From: Streptomyces capitiformicae
GTDB lineage: Bacteria; Actinomycetota; Actinomycetes; Streptomycetales; Streptomycetaceae
DNA length: 64,000 nt
Direction of reading: 5' to 3'
NCBI RefSeq assembly: GCF_002214185.1
Contig: NZ_CP022161.1
Location: 744,001-808,000 of the forward strand
Below the pieces are notes generated by a model, which was given only the letters and a program-made list of their open reading frames with translations, made no database searches and had not been told where the DNA came from. Numbering within the stretch: position 1 is the first letter of the stretch; each line of letters opens with the position of its first letter. Made by a program: the position numbers and the translations under genes. This document shows, in pieces, positions 1 through 9,629 of this stretch.

Positions 1-49
1 TGGCCAGTCTGGCCAGTCTGGCCAGTCTGACCGGTTTGACCGGGCTGAT
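1..49. repeat. 9-bp tandem repeat at the window edge
   Basis: Three exact copies of TGGCCAGTC are followed by two or three degenerate copies (TGACCGGTT, TGACCGGGC). One frame reads Gly-Gln-Ser repeats and another ends in TGA at 28-30, so this may be the tail of an upstream gene. The window edge prevents a decision. Confidence 0.6.
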
Positions 50-108
50 CGGAAACGAAGGCAGGGCCCCGCCCCCCACCGCGCCGCGATCACGAGGAGG
101 ACACACGC

Positions 109-1548
109 ATGGGACAGCCGCAGCAGCCCGACCAGGCCGAGGCGGAGGAGTCAGGAGCCGCTGGGCCTGATGCCGGGGGCGTCACGGGAGCGGGGGCCGT
201 CACGGGAGCCGGGGGCGGGCTCGGGGCCGAGCCGGGCATGGGGGACGGGGCTTCCGGGCCCCGGGGCGGGCCCGGGGCGAGGCCCGACAGCGCTGCCCAT
301 GTCGGCACCGGCGCCGCGACCTGGCCCGCCGGGCTCGCCGGAGGGGTCGGCAAGCCTCCGCTGCGGGTCGGCATGGTCGGGTACGCCTTCATGGGGGCCG
401 CGCACTCCCAGGGCTGGCGCACCGCGGGCCGTGTCTTCGAGCTGCCGCTCAGCCCCGTGCTCGCGGCGGTCTGCGGGCGTGACGGCGATGCGGTGCGGGC
501 CATGGCCGACCGGCACGGCTGGGCGGCGACCGAGACCGACTGGCGGGACCTGATCGCCAGGGACGACATCGACCTCGTCGACATCTGCACCCCCGGCGAC
601 AGCCACGCCGAGATCGCCCTCGCCGCCCTCGCCGCAGGCAAGCACGTGCTCTGCGAGAAGCCGCTCGCCAACACCGTCGAGGAGGCGGAGGCGATGGCGA
701 CGGCGGCCGAAGAGGCATACGAGCGCGGGCAGTTGGCGATGGTCGGCTTCAACTACCGCCGGGTGCCCGCCACCGCGCTCGCCCGCCGCATGGTCGCCGA
801 GGGACGGCTGGGCCCCCTGCGGCACGTACGGGTGACGTACCTTCAGGACTGGCTCGTGGACCCGGAGTTCCCGCTCACCTGGCGGCTGCGCAAGGACACG
901 GCCGGTTCGGGGGCGCTCGGCGACCTCGGCGCGCACATCGTCGACCTCGCGCAGTATCTGGCGGGTGAGCCGGTGATCGGGGTGTCGGCGCTGACCGAGA
1001 CCTTCGTGACGGAACGGCCGCTGCCCGCCGGGGCGTCCAGCGGTCTGGCGGCGGCGGGAGGCTCGGCGGACAGAGGGGCGGTCACCGTCGACGACGCGGC
1101 CCTGTTCACCGGCCGTTTCGCCTCTGGCGCGGTTGCCTCCTTCGAGGCCACCCGCTTCGCCACCGGCCGCAAGAACGCCCTGCGCCTCGAACTCAACGGT
1201 GAACGCGGCTCGCTGGCCTTCGACCTGGAACGGCTCAACGAACTCGCCTACCACGACCACACCGAACCCGGCGCCCACGCCGGCTTCCGCCGCATCCTCG
1301 TCACCGAGCCCGACCACCCCTACGTGGACGCCTGGTGGCCGCCGGGCCACGGCCTCGGCTACGAGCACACCTTCGTCCACCAGGCCCGTGACCTGGTGCA
1401 TGCCATCGCGACGGGAACCCGGCCCGAGCCGTCCTTCGCCGACGGGCTTCAGGTGCAGCGCGTGCTCGCGGCGGTGGAGGAGAGCGCCGAGAAGAACTCC
1501 GTCTACACCCCGACCCACATCCCGAACCACACCACGACAGGGCTCTGA
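109..1548 (+). CDS. Gfo/Idh/MocA family oxidoreductase
   Basis: NAD(P)-dependent sugar or cyclitol dehydrogenase of 479 aa. A Rossmann fold starts near residue 85 (VGMVGYAFMG), followed by the CTPGDSHAE segment and the family EKP motif (HVLCEKPLAN), which carries the catalytic lysine. The C-terminal alpha/beta domain matches the family. The start at 109 has a strong site (GAGGAGGACACACGC). The first ~80 residues are a Gly/Ala/Pro-rich low-complexity extension absent from typical ~390-aa members, so the true start could be internal, but no better site is visible. The TIM-barrel isomerase gene begins 24 bp downstream, a common pairing in inositol and glycoside catabolism. The substrate is not determined. 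Confidence 0.9.
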   Translation: MGQPQQPDQAEAEESGAAGPDAGGVTGAGAVTGAGGGLGAEPGMGDGASGPRGGPGARPDSAAHVGTGAATWPAGLAGGVGKPPLRVGMVGYAFMGAAHSQGWRTAGRVFELPLSPVLAAVCGRDGDAVRAMADRHGWAATETDWRDLIARDDIDLVDICTPGDSHAEIALAALAAGKHVLCEKPLANTVEEAEAMATAAEEAYERGQLAMVGFNYRRVPATALARRMVAEGRLGPLRHVRVTYLQDWLVDPEFPLTWRLRKDTAGSGALGDLGAHIVDLAQYLAGEPVIGVSALTETFVTERPLPAGASSGLAAAGGSADRGAVTVDDAALFTGRFASGAVASFEATRFATGRKNALRLELNGERGSLAFDLERLNELAYHDHTEPGAHAGFRRILVTEPDHPYVDAWWPPGHGLGYEHTFVHQARDLVHAIATGTRPEPSFADGLQVQRVLAAVEESAEKNSVYTPTHIPNHTTTGL

Positions 1549-1572
1549 CTCCGGTCCGAGGAGGCCACGGCA

Positions 1573-2577
1573 ATGCCGCGCAACTTCACGCTCTTCACTG
1601 GCCAGTGGGCCGACCTGCCCCTCGAAGAGGTCTGCCGACTCGCCCGCGACTTCGGCTACGACGGACTCGAACTCGCCTGCTGGGGAGACCACTTCGAGGT
1701 CGACAAGGCCCTCGCCGACCCGTCGTATCTCGACTCGCGCCACCAACTCCTGGAGAAGTACGGCCTGAAGTGCTGGGCCGTCTCCAACCACCTCGTGGGC
1801 CAGGCGGTGTGCGACGCCATCATCGACGAACGTCACCGCGCCATCCTCCCGGCCCGTATCTGGGGCGACGGCGAGCCCGAAGGCGTACGGCAGCGGGCCG
1901 CGGCCGAGATGGCCGACACGGCACGGGCCGCGGCCGCCCTCGGCGTCGACACCGTCATCGGCTTCACCGGCTCCGCCATCTGGCATCTGGTCGCCATGTT
2001 CCCGCCCGCCCCCGAATCCATGATCGAGCACGGCTACGAGGACTTCGCGACGCGCTGGAACCCGATCCTCGACGTCTTCGACGCCCAGGGCGTGCGGTTC
2101 GCGCACGAGGTCCACCCGAGCGAGATCGCGTACGACTACTGGACGACCCAGCGCGCCCTGGAGGCCGTCGACCGTCGTCCCGCCTTCGGCCTCAACTTCG
2201 ACCCCTCGCACTTCGTGTGGCAGGACCTCGACCCGGTCGGCTTCCTGTGGGACTTCCGCGACCGGATCTACCACGTCGACTGCAAGGAGGCCCGCAAGCG
2301 GCTCGACGGCCGCAACGGCCGCCTCGGCTCGCATCTGCCCTGGGGCGATCCGCGCCGCGGCTGGGACTTCGTGTCGGCCGGGCACGGCGACGTCCCCTGG
2401 GAGGACGTCTTCCGCATGCTGCGCTCCATCGACTACCAGGGCCCCATCTCCGTCGAGTGGGAGGACGCCGGCATGGACCGGCTCCAGGGCGCCCCCGAGG
2501 CCCTGACCCGCCTCAAGGCGTACGACTTCGAACCGCCGTCGGCCTCCTTCGACGCGGCGTTCGGCGGCAACGACTAG
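1573..2577 (+). CDS. Sugar phosphate isomerase/epimerase (TIM barrel)
   Basis: Xylose-isomerase-like TIM-barrel protein of 334 aa. Visible features are the start [12 protein letters not shown], the central HEVHPSE metal-binding strand, NFDPSHF, and YHVDCKEAR followed by SVEWED near the C-terminus, which match the IolE/IolI-type metal site. It lies directly after the Gfo/Idh dehydrogenase behind a GAGGAGG-type site, so both are probably co-translated and act on the same oxidised sugar or cyclitol. Cytoplasmic; no signal peptide. Substrate unknown. Confidence 0.9.
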   Translation: MPRNFTLFTGQWADLPLEEVCRLARDFGYDGLELACWGDHFEVDKALADPSYLDSRHQLLEKYGLKCWAVSNHLVGQAVCDAIIDERHRAILPARIWGDGEPEGVRQRAAAEMADTARAAAALGVDTVIGFTGSAIWHLVAMFPPAPESMIEHGYEDFATRWNPILDVFDAQGVRFAHEVHPSEIAYDYWTTQRALEAVDRRPAFGLNFDPSHFVWQDLDPVGFLWDFRDRIYHVDCKEARKRLDGRNGRLGSHLPWGDPRRGWDFVSAGHGDVPWEDVFRMLRSIDYQGPISVEWEDAGMDRLQGAPEALTRLKAYDFEPPSASFDAAFGGND

Positions 2578-2685
2578 ACCCTGGTTCCGCAAGGGCGCTT
2601 CCTGTCTCCGGGGTGACGGCGCACCCCGGCGTACCGCACACACCCGTACAGCTCCGTACGACCGGCCCCTCCTTGGAGGCATCTC

Positions 2686-5193
2686 GTGCACCCGTACGAC
2701 GCCAACAGACACCCCACCAGCCACTTCAGACGCCGGAGCGTCCGCGGCCCCCTCGCACTGCTGAGCGGTCTGCTGCTCGCGGGCGCCTCGCTCTCGCTCA
2801 CCTCGCCCGCTGCGGGCGCGGCCGAAGCCGCCGCTGCAGACGCCGCCCCGCAGGCCGCCGAGGCCGAGGACTTCCAGCAGGTCACCCTGGCCAAGGGTGA
2901 ACCGGAGACGGGCGAGCCCATGTCGCTCGCCGTCCTCCCGGACCGCTCGGTCCTGCACACCTCCCGCGACGGCGAGCTGCGGCTGACCGACGCGGCGGGC
3001 AACACCAAACTCGCGGGCAAGCTCGACGTGTACTCCCACGACGAGGAGGGCCTGCAGGGCATCGGCGTCGACCCGGGCTTCGCCGACAACCGCTTCATCT
3101 ACCTCTACTACGCGCCCCCGCTGAACACCCCTGCGGGCGACGCCCCCGAGACCGGCACCGCTGCCGACTTCGCACCCTTCAACGGCGTAAACCGGCTCTC
3201 CCGCTTCGTCCTGAAGACGGACGGCACCCTCGACACGGCCAGCGAGACGAAGATCCTCGACGTCCCCGCCTCCCGCGGCATCTGCTGCCATGTCGGCGGC
3301 GACATCGACTTCGATGCGGCCGGCAACCTGTACCTGTCGACGGGCGACGACAGCAACCCGTTCCAGTCGGACGGCTTCACCCCCATCGACGAGCGCGCCA
3401 ACCGAAACCCGGCCTTCGACGCCCAGCGCACCTCCGCCAACACCAACGACCTGCGCGGCAAGATCCTGCGCATCAAGGTGAACGCCGACGGCTCCTACTC
3501 CGTCCCCGACGGCAACCTCTTCGCACCCGGCACGGACAAGACGCGCCCCGAGATCTACGCGATGGGCCTCCGCAACCCGTTCCGCTTCAGCGTCGACAAG
3601 AAAACCGGCATCCTCTACGTCGGTGAGTACGGCCCCGACGCCGGCGCCGCCAACCCCTCGCGCGGCCCGGCCGGCCAGGTCGAGTTCGCCCGGGTGACCA
3701 AGCCCGGCAACTTCGGCTGGCCGTACTGCACCGGCGACAACGACGCCTACGTCGACTACGACTTCGCCACCGGCACCTCGGGCGCGGCCTTCGACTGCTC
3801 GGCCCCCAAGAACACCTCGCCGAACAACACCGGTCTCACCGACCTGCCGCCCGCCGAGCCCGCCTGGATCCCGTACGACGGTGCCTCCCGCCCGGAGTTC
3901 GGCGACGGCTCCGAGTCCCCGATGGGCGGCCCGGTCTACCACTACGACGCCTCGCTGGACTCCCCGGTGAAGTTCCCGGAGGCGTACGACGGAGACTTCT
4001 TCGCCGGTGAGTTCGGCCGCCGCTGGATCAAGCGGATCACCTCGGACGCGGACGGCACCGTACAGTCCATCAACTCCATACCCTGGACCGGCACCCAGGT
4101 CATGGACATGGCCTTCGGCCCGGACGGCGCGCTGTACGTCCTCGACTACGGCATCTCCTGGTTCGGCGGCGACGAGCACTCCGCGCTGTACCGCATCGAG
4201 AACGCCACCGACGGCCACTCCCCGGTCGCCCAGGCCGCCGCCGACCGTACGTCCGGGCAGGCGAAGCTCAAGGTGCGCTTCTCCTCCAAGGGCACCAGCG
4301 ACCAGGACGGCGACGCCCTCACCTACCGCTGGGACTTCGGCGACGGCGGCACCTCCACGGCGGCGAACCCGACGCACACCTACAAGAAGAACGGCACCTA
4401 CACGGCGACCCTCACCGCGAAGGACTCCTCCGGTCGCACCGGCAGCGCCAGCGTGCGGATCGTCGTCGGCAACACCGCGCCCAAGGTCGCACTGCAACTC
4501 CCGCAGGACGGGCAGCTGTTCGCCTTCGGTGACGCCGTGCCGTTCAAGGTGAAGGTGAGCGATCCGGAGGACGGCCGGCCGATCGACTGCTCGAAGGTCA
4601 AGGTCACCTTCATCCTGGGCCATGACAGCCACGGCCACCCCGTGACCTCCGCCAACGGCTGCACCGGCACCATCCAGACCAGCGCCGACGGCGGCCACGA
4701 CCCCAACGCCAACATCTTCGGGGTCTTCGACGCCGAGTACACCGACGGCGGAGGCGGCGGCCAGGCCCCGCTGACCACCCACGACCAGAACGTCGTCCAG
4801 CCCAAGCACCGCCAGGCCGAGCACTACGGCGACTCCTCGGGTATCACGGTGCAGTCGAAGGACACGGCACACGGCGGCAAGACGGTCGGCGACATCTCGA
4901 ACGGCGACTGGATCTCCTTCACGCCGTACGTCCTGTCCAACGCCACGAAGATCACCGCGCGTATCTCCTCCGGGGGCGCGGGCGGCAGGCTGGAGGTCCG
5001 TGCGGGCTCTCCGACCGGCCGTCTCCTCGGTGCCGCGACCGTGCCGGTGACCGGCGGCTGGGAGAACTTCCAGGACGTCACCGCCGACCTGTCCCGGGCA
5101 CCGCGCGGCACCACCACCCTCTTCCTGGTGTTCAAGGGGAGCGGCTCGGGTGGCCTGTTCGACGTGGACGACTTCGCCTTCACGACGAGGTGA
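2686..5193 (+). CDS. Secreted glucose/sorbosone dehydrogenase-like protein with PKD and CBM domains
   Basis: An 835-aa exported protein; GTG start preceded by TTGGAGG. An N-terminal signal (hydrophobic segment around residues 22-45 ending AAGAAEA) precedes a six-bladed PQQ-type sugar dehydrogenase domain (about 60-500, with DRSVLHTSRDG, GLQGIGVDPGF and the RGICCHVGGD segment). A PKD domain follows (about 515-600, YRWDFGDGGTS), then a C-terminal CBM6-like domain (about 700-835). This layout is common in actinobacterial ThuA/PKD extracellular sugar oxidation proteins. The ThuA-DUF1080 gene starts 10 bp later. PQQ or calcium dependence is inferred from the family. Confidence 0.88.
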   Translation: MHPYDANRHPTSHFRRRSVRGPLALLSGLLLAGASLSLTSPAAGAAEAAAADAAPQAAEAEDFQQVTLAKGEPETGEPMSLAVLPDRSVLHTSRDGELRLTDAAGNTKLAGKLDVYSHDEEGLQGIGVDPGFADNRFIYLYYAPPLNTPAGDAPETGTAADFAPFNGVNRLSRFVLKTDGTLDTASETKILDVPASRGICCHVGGDIDFDAAGNLYLSTGDDSNPFQSDGFTPIDERANRNPAFDAQRTSANTNDLRGKILRIKVNADGSYSVPDGNLFAPGTDKTRPEIYAMGLRNPFRFSVDKKTGILYVGEYGPDAGAANPSRGPAGQVEFARVTKPGNFGWPYCTGDNDAYVDYDFATGTSGAAFDCSAPKNTSPNNTGLTDLPPAEPAWIPYDGASRPEFGDGSESPMGGPVYHYDASLDSPVKFPEAYDGDFFAGEFGRRWIKRITSDADGTVQSINSIPWTGTQVMDMAFGPDGALYVLDYGISWFGGDEHSALYRIENATDGHSPVAQAAADRTSGQAKLKVRFSSKGTSDQDGDALTYRWDFGDGGTSTAANPTHTYKKNGTYTATLTAKDSSGRTGSASVRIVVGNTAPKVALQLPQDGQLFAFGDAVPFKVKVSDPEDGRPIDCSKVKVTFILGHDSHGHPVTSANGCTGTIQTSADGGHDPNANIFGVFDAEYTDGGGGGQAPLTTHDQNVVQPKHRQAEHYGDSSGITVQSKDTAHGGKTVGDISNGDWISFTPYVLSNATKITARISSGGAGGRLEVRAGSPTGRLLGAATVPVTGGWENFQDVTADLSRAPRGTTTLFLVFKGSGSGGLFDVDDFAFTTR

Positions 5194-5202
5194 GGGGCTG
5201 CC

Positions 5203-6591
5203 ATGCGAAGGAACGCACGCATGTGGACCGCTGTGGGTGGCGCGGCGCTGCTGATCGGCTGCGTGTCGGGGCCGGCCGTGTCCGATGAGACGGGCCGATC
5301 CCGTACGGGCCACTCTGCCGAGCCCCGGGTGCTGGTGTTCTCCAAGACCGCGGGCTTCCGGCACGACTCGATCCCCGAGGGGATCGCGGCCGTACGGGAG
5401 CTGGGCGCCGCGCACGGCTTCTCGGTCGACGCCACGGAGGATGCCGCAGCCTTCACCGCCCGGAACCTCGGGCGCTACAACGCCGTGGTGTTCCTGTCGA
5501 CGACGGGTGACGTCCTGAACGAGGCCCAACAGGGCGCGTTCGAGCGGTACATCAAGCGCGGCGGGGCGTACGTGGGCATCCACGCGGCCGCCGACACCGA
5601 GTACGACTGGGCCTTCTACGGCGGACTCGCGGGCGCGTACTTCCAGTCGCACCCCGCGATCCAGCCCGCGACGGTCGACGTCGAGGACCACGCCCACCCG
5701 GCGACCTCGGGCCTGGGCGCGACCTGGAACCGTACGGACGAGTGGTACAACTACCGTTCCAATCCCCGCGACCGGGCCCATGTCCTCGCCTCGCTCGACG
5801 AGTCGTCGTACAGCGGCGGCACCATGAACGGCGACCACCCGATCGCCTGGTGCCAGAACTACCAGGGCGGCCGCGCCTTCTACACCGGAGGCGGCCACAC
5901 CAAGGAATCGTTCGCCGAACCCGCCTTCCGGCAGCACCTGCTGGGCGGTATCCGATGGGCGATCGGTGCGGCCCAGGCTGACTGCCGACCGGAGAACGGC
6001 TACCAGCCGCTCTTCGACGGCGGTTCCCTGGAGGGCTGGCGGCAGGCCGGGCCAGGCTCGTTCACCCTGAACGGCGACGGCACGCTGACGTCGAGCGGCG
6101 GCATGGGCATGCTCTGGTACGCCGCCTCGGGCTTCGGCTCGTACTCCCTGAAGCTCGACTGGAAGATGGCCGGCGCCTCGGGTGACGACAACTCCGGTGT
6201 GTTCGTGGGCTTCCCGCCCTCGGACGACCCATGGTCGGCCGTGAACAACGGCTACGAGATCCAGATCGACGCCACCGACGTACCCGAGAAGACCACCGGG
6301 TCCGTCTACGGCTTCCGGTCCGCCGACATCAGGAAGCGCGACCGCGCGCTGAACCCGCCGGGGGAGTGGAACACGTACGAGATCCGCGTGGAGGGCGAAC
6401 GCCTCCGCGTCTGGCTCAACGGCGTGAAGATCAACGATTTCACCAACACCGACCCGGCCCGGAGCCTCAGCGACGGACACATCGGCATCCAGAACCACGG
6501 TGCCGACGACCAGGTGTCCTTCCGTGACATCCGGATCAAGGAACTGCCCGAGCGAGCCGCCCGGTCCGCGGTCTCGCCCCCGGGCGACTGA
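5203..6591 (+). CDS. ThuA-DUF1080 lipoprotein (trehalose-utilisation-like plus 3-keto-glycoside hydrolase-like domain)
   Basis: A 462-aa exported lipoprotein: the N-terminus ends in the lipobox LLIGC. Residues ~40-260 form a ThuA domain (VLVFSKTAGFRHDSIPEG, GGAYVGIHAAADTEYDW), a class I glutamine amidotransferase-like fold. Residues ~265-450 are a DUF1080/3-keto-disaccharide hydrolase domain (PLFDGGSLEGW, NGYEIQID, RVWLNGVKINDF), a laminin-G-like jelly roll. With the upstream secreted dehydrogenase it suggests extracellular oxidation and cleavage of 3-keto-glycosides. That pathway role is inferred from family knowledge and adjacency. Confidence 0.88.
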   Translation: MRRNARMWTAVGGAALLIGCVSGPAVSDETGRSRTGHSAEPRVLVFSKTAGFRHDSIPEGIAAVRELGAAHGFSVDATEDAAAFTARNLGRYNAVVFLSTTGDVLNEAQQGAFERYIKRGGAYVGIHAAADTEYDWAFYGGLAGAYFQSHPAIQPATVDVEDHAHPATSGLGATWNRTDEWYNYRSNPRDRAHVLASLDESSYSGGTMNGDHPIAWCQNYQGGRAFYTGGGHTKESFAEPAFRQHLLGGIRWAIGAAQADCRPENGYQPLFDGGSLEGWRQAGPGSFTLNGDGTLTSSGGMGMLWYAASGFGSYSLKLDWKMAGASGDDNSGVFVGFPPSDDPWSAVNNGYEIQIDATDVPEKTTGSVYGFRSADIRKRDRALNPPGEWNTYEIRVEGERLRVWLNGVKINDFTNTDPARSLSDGHIGIQNHGADDQVSFRDIRIKELPERAARSAVSPPGD

Positions 6592-6593
6592 GC

Positions 6594-6631
6594 GGTGGCG
6601 GGCGGGGGACGCCGGACCCCCGCCCGCCACC
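6594..6631. terminator. Intrinsic-type hairpin after the ThuA-DUF1080 gene
   Basis: Perfect 15-bp arms (6594-6608 and 6617-6631, GGTGGCGGGCGGGGG and complement) around an 8-nt loop, 3 bp after the stop codon. No U-tract, as usual in Streptomyces. It probably separates the sugar-oxidation set from the ebo-like operon. Confidence 0.75.
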
Positions 6632-6696
6632 TTCCCCTCCCCGCTTCCGCCGTTTCTTCCGTCGGTGTCCGCGTACGTACGACAAGGAGGCCAGCC

Positions 6697-7890
6697 ATGT
6701 CCGTGTCCCGTTCCTCGCGGCCCGAAGGAGCCGAGCCCCGGGTGGGCGTATGGCTGGTCGGAGCACGCGGCTCCGTCGCCACGACCGTCGTCGCCGGCCG
6801 TGCGGCCGTCACAGCGGGCCTGCACGCCCCGACGGGCATGGTCACCGAGACCTCTCTCTTCGCCGACTCGGGCCTCCCTCCGCTCTCCTCCCTCGTCTTC
6901 GGCGGCCATGACACGGTCGACTGCCCGCTCCCCAAACGTGCGGAAGCCCTGGCGGCCGGCGGGGTCCTCCCACATGGCCTCCCCACGGCGATCACCTCCG
7001 AACTCGCCGCCGCGGACCGGGAGATCAGGCCCGGCGGCCCCCTCCCGGGCGACACCAGGGACCCCGACGAGCTGATCTCCACCTTCACCGCCGACATCCA
7101 GGACTTCGTAGGACGCCGGGGACTGGCCCGGGCCGTCGTCGTCCACGTGGCCTCGACGGAACCCGCGCCGACCGGCTCCGACCTGCCACCCAGCTCCCTG
7201 TACGCGGCGGCGGCCCTGCGCGCCGGCTGCCCCTACGTGAACTTCACCCCCTCGACGGGCCTGCACCACCCCTCGCTGGTGTCCTTGGCGGGGTCGGTAG
7301 GCGTCCCCTACGCGGGCCGCGACGGCAAGACCGGCCAGACCCTCCTCCGGTCGGTCCTGGGCCCGATGTTCGCCCAGCGGGCGCTGACCGTCCGGGCCTG
7401 GTCCGGCACGAACCTCCTGGGCGGCGGTGACGGCGCCGCCCTCGCCGACCCGGCCGCCGCCGCCGCCAAGAACGCCGGCAAGGAACGCGCCGTGACCGAC
7501 ACCCTGGGCACGACCCCCGAGGGTCAGACCCACATCGACGACGTCCCCGCCCTCGGCGACTGGAAGACCGCCTGGGACCACATCGCCTTCGACGGCTTCC
7601 TCGGCACCCGCATGACCCTCCAGACCACCTGGCAGGGCTGCGACTCCACTCTCGCCGCCCCCTTGATTCTCGACCTGGCCCGCCTCCTCACCCGCGCCCA
7701 CGAAGCGGGCCTCACCGGCCCCCTGACCGAGCTCGGCTTCTACTTCAAGGACCCGTTGGGCGAGGGCCCTTCGGCCCTGGGGGAGCAGTACGCGGCGTTG
7801 ACGGCATTCGCGGAGCGGCTGCGCGGGAGGGCACGAGGCCGGCGGAGCGGGGAGCCGGTACCGGAGCACGCCGGCGAGGCGAACCTCTAG
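6697..7890 (+). CDS. Inositol-3-phosphate synthase-like protein
   Basis: A 397-aa protein of the myo-inositol-1-phosphate synthase family. The N-terminus has the Rossmann motif VWLVGARGSVATT, then VHVASTEP, NFTPSTG, a GRDGKTGQTLLRSVLGPMF segment and LRAW-like NLLGGGDG, with WKTAWDHIAFDGFLG near the catalytic domain. The start at 6697 follows AAGGAGG. Its stop overlaps the GTG of the next gene (TAGTG). It leads an ebo-like operon, where it may stand in for the sugar-phosphate-cyclase-like EboD. Whether it supplies inositol phosphate or another cyclitol is unknown. Confidence 0.88.
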   Translation: MSVSRSSRPEGAEPRVGVWLVGARGSVATTVVAGRAAVTAGLHAPTGMVTETSLFADSGLPPLSSLVFGGHDTVDCPLPKRAEALAAGGVLPHGLPTAITSELAAADREIRPGGPLPGDTRDPDELISTFTADIQDFVGRRGLARAVVVHVASTEPAPTGSDLPPSSLYAAAALRAGCPYVNFTPSTGLHHPSLVSLAGSVGVPYAGRDGKTGQTLLRSVLGPMFAQRALTVRAWSGTNLLGGGDGAALADPAAAAAKNAGKERAVTDTLGTTPEGQTHIDDVPALGDWKTAWDHIAFDGFLGTRMTLQTTWQGCDSTLAAPLILDLARLLTRAHEAGLTGPLTELGFYFKDPLGEGPSALGEQYAALTAFAERLRGRARGRRSGEPVPEHAGEANL

Positions 7891-9629
7891 TGAATCCACA
7901 GCAGCCCCTTTCGACGAACCCCGACGTGCCTCCACATCTCTCACCACGGTCATCTCAGCCGTTCCCATCGCCTTCGTCCGCCATCACCTCCCCTCCCACT
8001 CGCCTTTCCTTCGGCTACGGCACCAACGGCCTCGCCGACCTCCGCCTCGACGACGCCCTCGCCCTCCTCGCCGACCTCGGCTACGACGGCGTGGGTCTGA
8101 CCCTCGACCACATGCACCTCGACCCGCTCGCCGCCGACCTGGCCGCCCGCACCCGGCGGCTCGCCCGGCGGCTCGACGCCCTCGGCCTGACCGTCACCGT
8201 GGAAACCGGCGCCCGCTACGTACTCGACCCCCGCCGCAAACACGGCCCCACCCTGCTGGACCCCGCCCCGGACGACCGCGCACGCCGGGCCGACCTGCTC
8301 ATCCGCGCGGTACAGGTCGCCGCCGACCTGGGAGCCCACGCCGTGCACTGCTTCAGCGGGGTCACCCCGCCCGGCACGGACGAGGACACCGCCTGGAAAC
8401 GCCTCCCCGACGCACTCACCCCCGTCCTGGACGCCGCCACCGCCGCCGACATCCCCCTGGCCGTCGAACCCGAACCCGGTCACCTCCTCGCCACACTCGC
8501 CGACTTCCACCGCCTCCGGGCCGCCCTCGACAGCCCTGCCGCACTGGGACTGACCCTCGACATCGGCCACTGCCAGTGCCTCGAACCCCTCCCTCCGGCC
8601 GACTGCGTCCGCGCCGCCGCCCCTTGGCTGCGGCACGTCCAGATCGAGGACATGCGCCGCGGAGTCCACGAACACCTGCCCCTGGGCGACGGGGAGATCG
8701 ACTTCCCGCCCGTCCTGGAAGCCCTCGCCGACGTCAGCTACCAGGCCCTGACCGTCGTCGAACTACCCCGCCACTCCCACGCCGGCCCTCACTTCGCCGA
8801 ACAGTCCCTCTCCTTCCTCCACCGCACAACCAGCCGCCCGTCCCTTCCCCGGTCCGACCGCACAACCGGTCGCACCGCCGACCGGACCAGCGCAACTCCG
8901 AACGGCACACGCCCTCTCGCCGCCGTCCCCGAACGGGAGCGCCTCGTGATCATCCCCCGTACGCCGGCCCCTCCGACAACCCACCCGGCCCTGGTCACCC
9001 CCTCCGCCCTGCGCGGCCACCTGAACGCCCACCTCGCGGACACCCCCCGCGCCTGGCTGGCCCAGGCCCTCGACGAGGCCGCCGAGCATCCGGGCACCCA
9101 CGGGCCCATCTCCGTCTGGGAGCTGCGCCTCGCCGAGGCGGGCCGACGCTGCGGTACCGACTACGCCGACGCCGTCCGCGTCCTGATCCTGCACGCGGCC
9201 CGCGCCGGCACCGACGCGCTCACCCGGGTCTACCGCCAGGGCACCGCCGACGAACGCAGAGCCGTCCTGCACGCCCTGCCCCACCTCGTACCCGGCCCCG
9301 ACGCCCTGCACCTCGTCGACGACGCCCTGCGCACCAACGACACCCGTCTCGTCGCCGCCGCCCTCGGCCCGTACGCCGCCCGTCACCTGGCCCCGCACCC
9401 CTGGCGGCACGCCGTCCTCAAGTGCCTCTTCACCGGTGTGCCCGTCGACGAGATCGCCGACCTGGCCCGTCGCGCCCACGGTGACACCGAACTGGCCCGC
9501 ATGCTCGGCGACTACGCCGACGAACGCACCGCCGCGGGCCGTCCCGTACCCGAGGACCTGTACCGCGTCCTGGCCCTGACCGCGCCCCCACCGGCCGACG
9601 AGACCGGCCTTGACGGCAAGGAGACCTGA
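7890..9629 (+). CDS. TIM-barrel isomerase fused to an EboA domain
   Basis: A 579-aa two-domain protein with a GTG start overlapping the previous stop. Residues ~40-315 form a xylose-isomerase-like barrel (LADLGYDGVGLTLDHMHLD, AVEPEPGH, LTLDIGHCQCLE, VQIEDMRRGVHEH, VVELPRHSH), with metal ligands visible. After a Pro/Thr/Arg-rich linker (~315-365), residues ~370-579 match the EboA-type helical protein of ebo operons (AWLAQALDEAAEHPG, WRHAVLKCLFTGVPVDEI, RMLGDYADERTAAGRPV). The first ~40 residues are low complexity, so an internal start is possible. The fusion ties isomerase and EboA to one complex or pathway step. Biochemical function unknown. Confidence 0.85.
   Translation: MNPQQPLSTNPDVPPHLSPRSSQPFPSPSSAITSPPTRLSFGYGTNGLADLRLDDALALLADLGYDGVGLTLDHMHLDPLAADLAARTRRLARRLDALGLTVTVETGARYVLDPRRKHGPTLLDPAPDDRARRADLLIRAVQVAADLGAHAVHCFSGVTPPGTDEDTAWKRLPDALTPVLDAATAADIPLAVEPEPGHLLATLADFHRLRAALDSPAALGLTLDIGHCQCLEPLPPADCVRAAAPWLRHVQIEDMRRGVHEHLPLGDGEIDFPPVLEALADVSYQALTVVELPRHSHAGPHFAEQSLSFLHRTTSRPSLPRSDRTTGRTADRTSATPNGTRPLAAVPERERLVIIPRTPAPPTTHPALVTPSALRGHLNAHLADTPRAWLAQALDEAAEHPGTHGPISVWELRLAEAGRRCGTDYADAVRVLILHAARAGTDALTRVYRQGTADERRAVLHALPHLVPGPDALHLVDDALRTNDTRLVAAALGPYAARHLAPHPWRHAVLKCLFTGVPVDEIADLARRAHGDTELARMLGDYADERTAAGRPVPEDLYRVLALTAPPPADETGLDGKET

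Noticed and set aside
151..7968. 2,605-codon open frame on the minus strand
   Set aside because: It is antisense to five well-supported genes. Its product is Gly/Arg/Val-rich low complexity, the typical by-product of extreme third-position GC.
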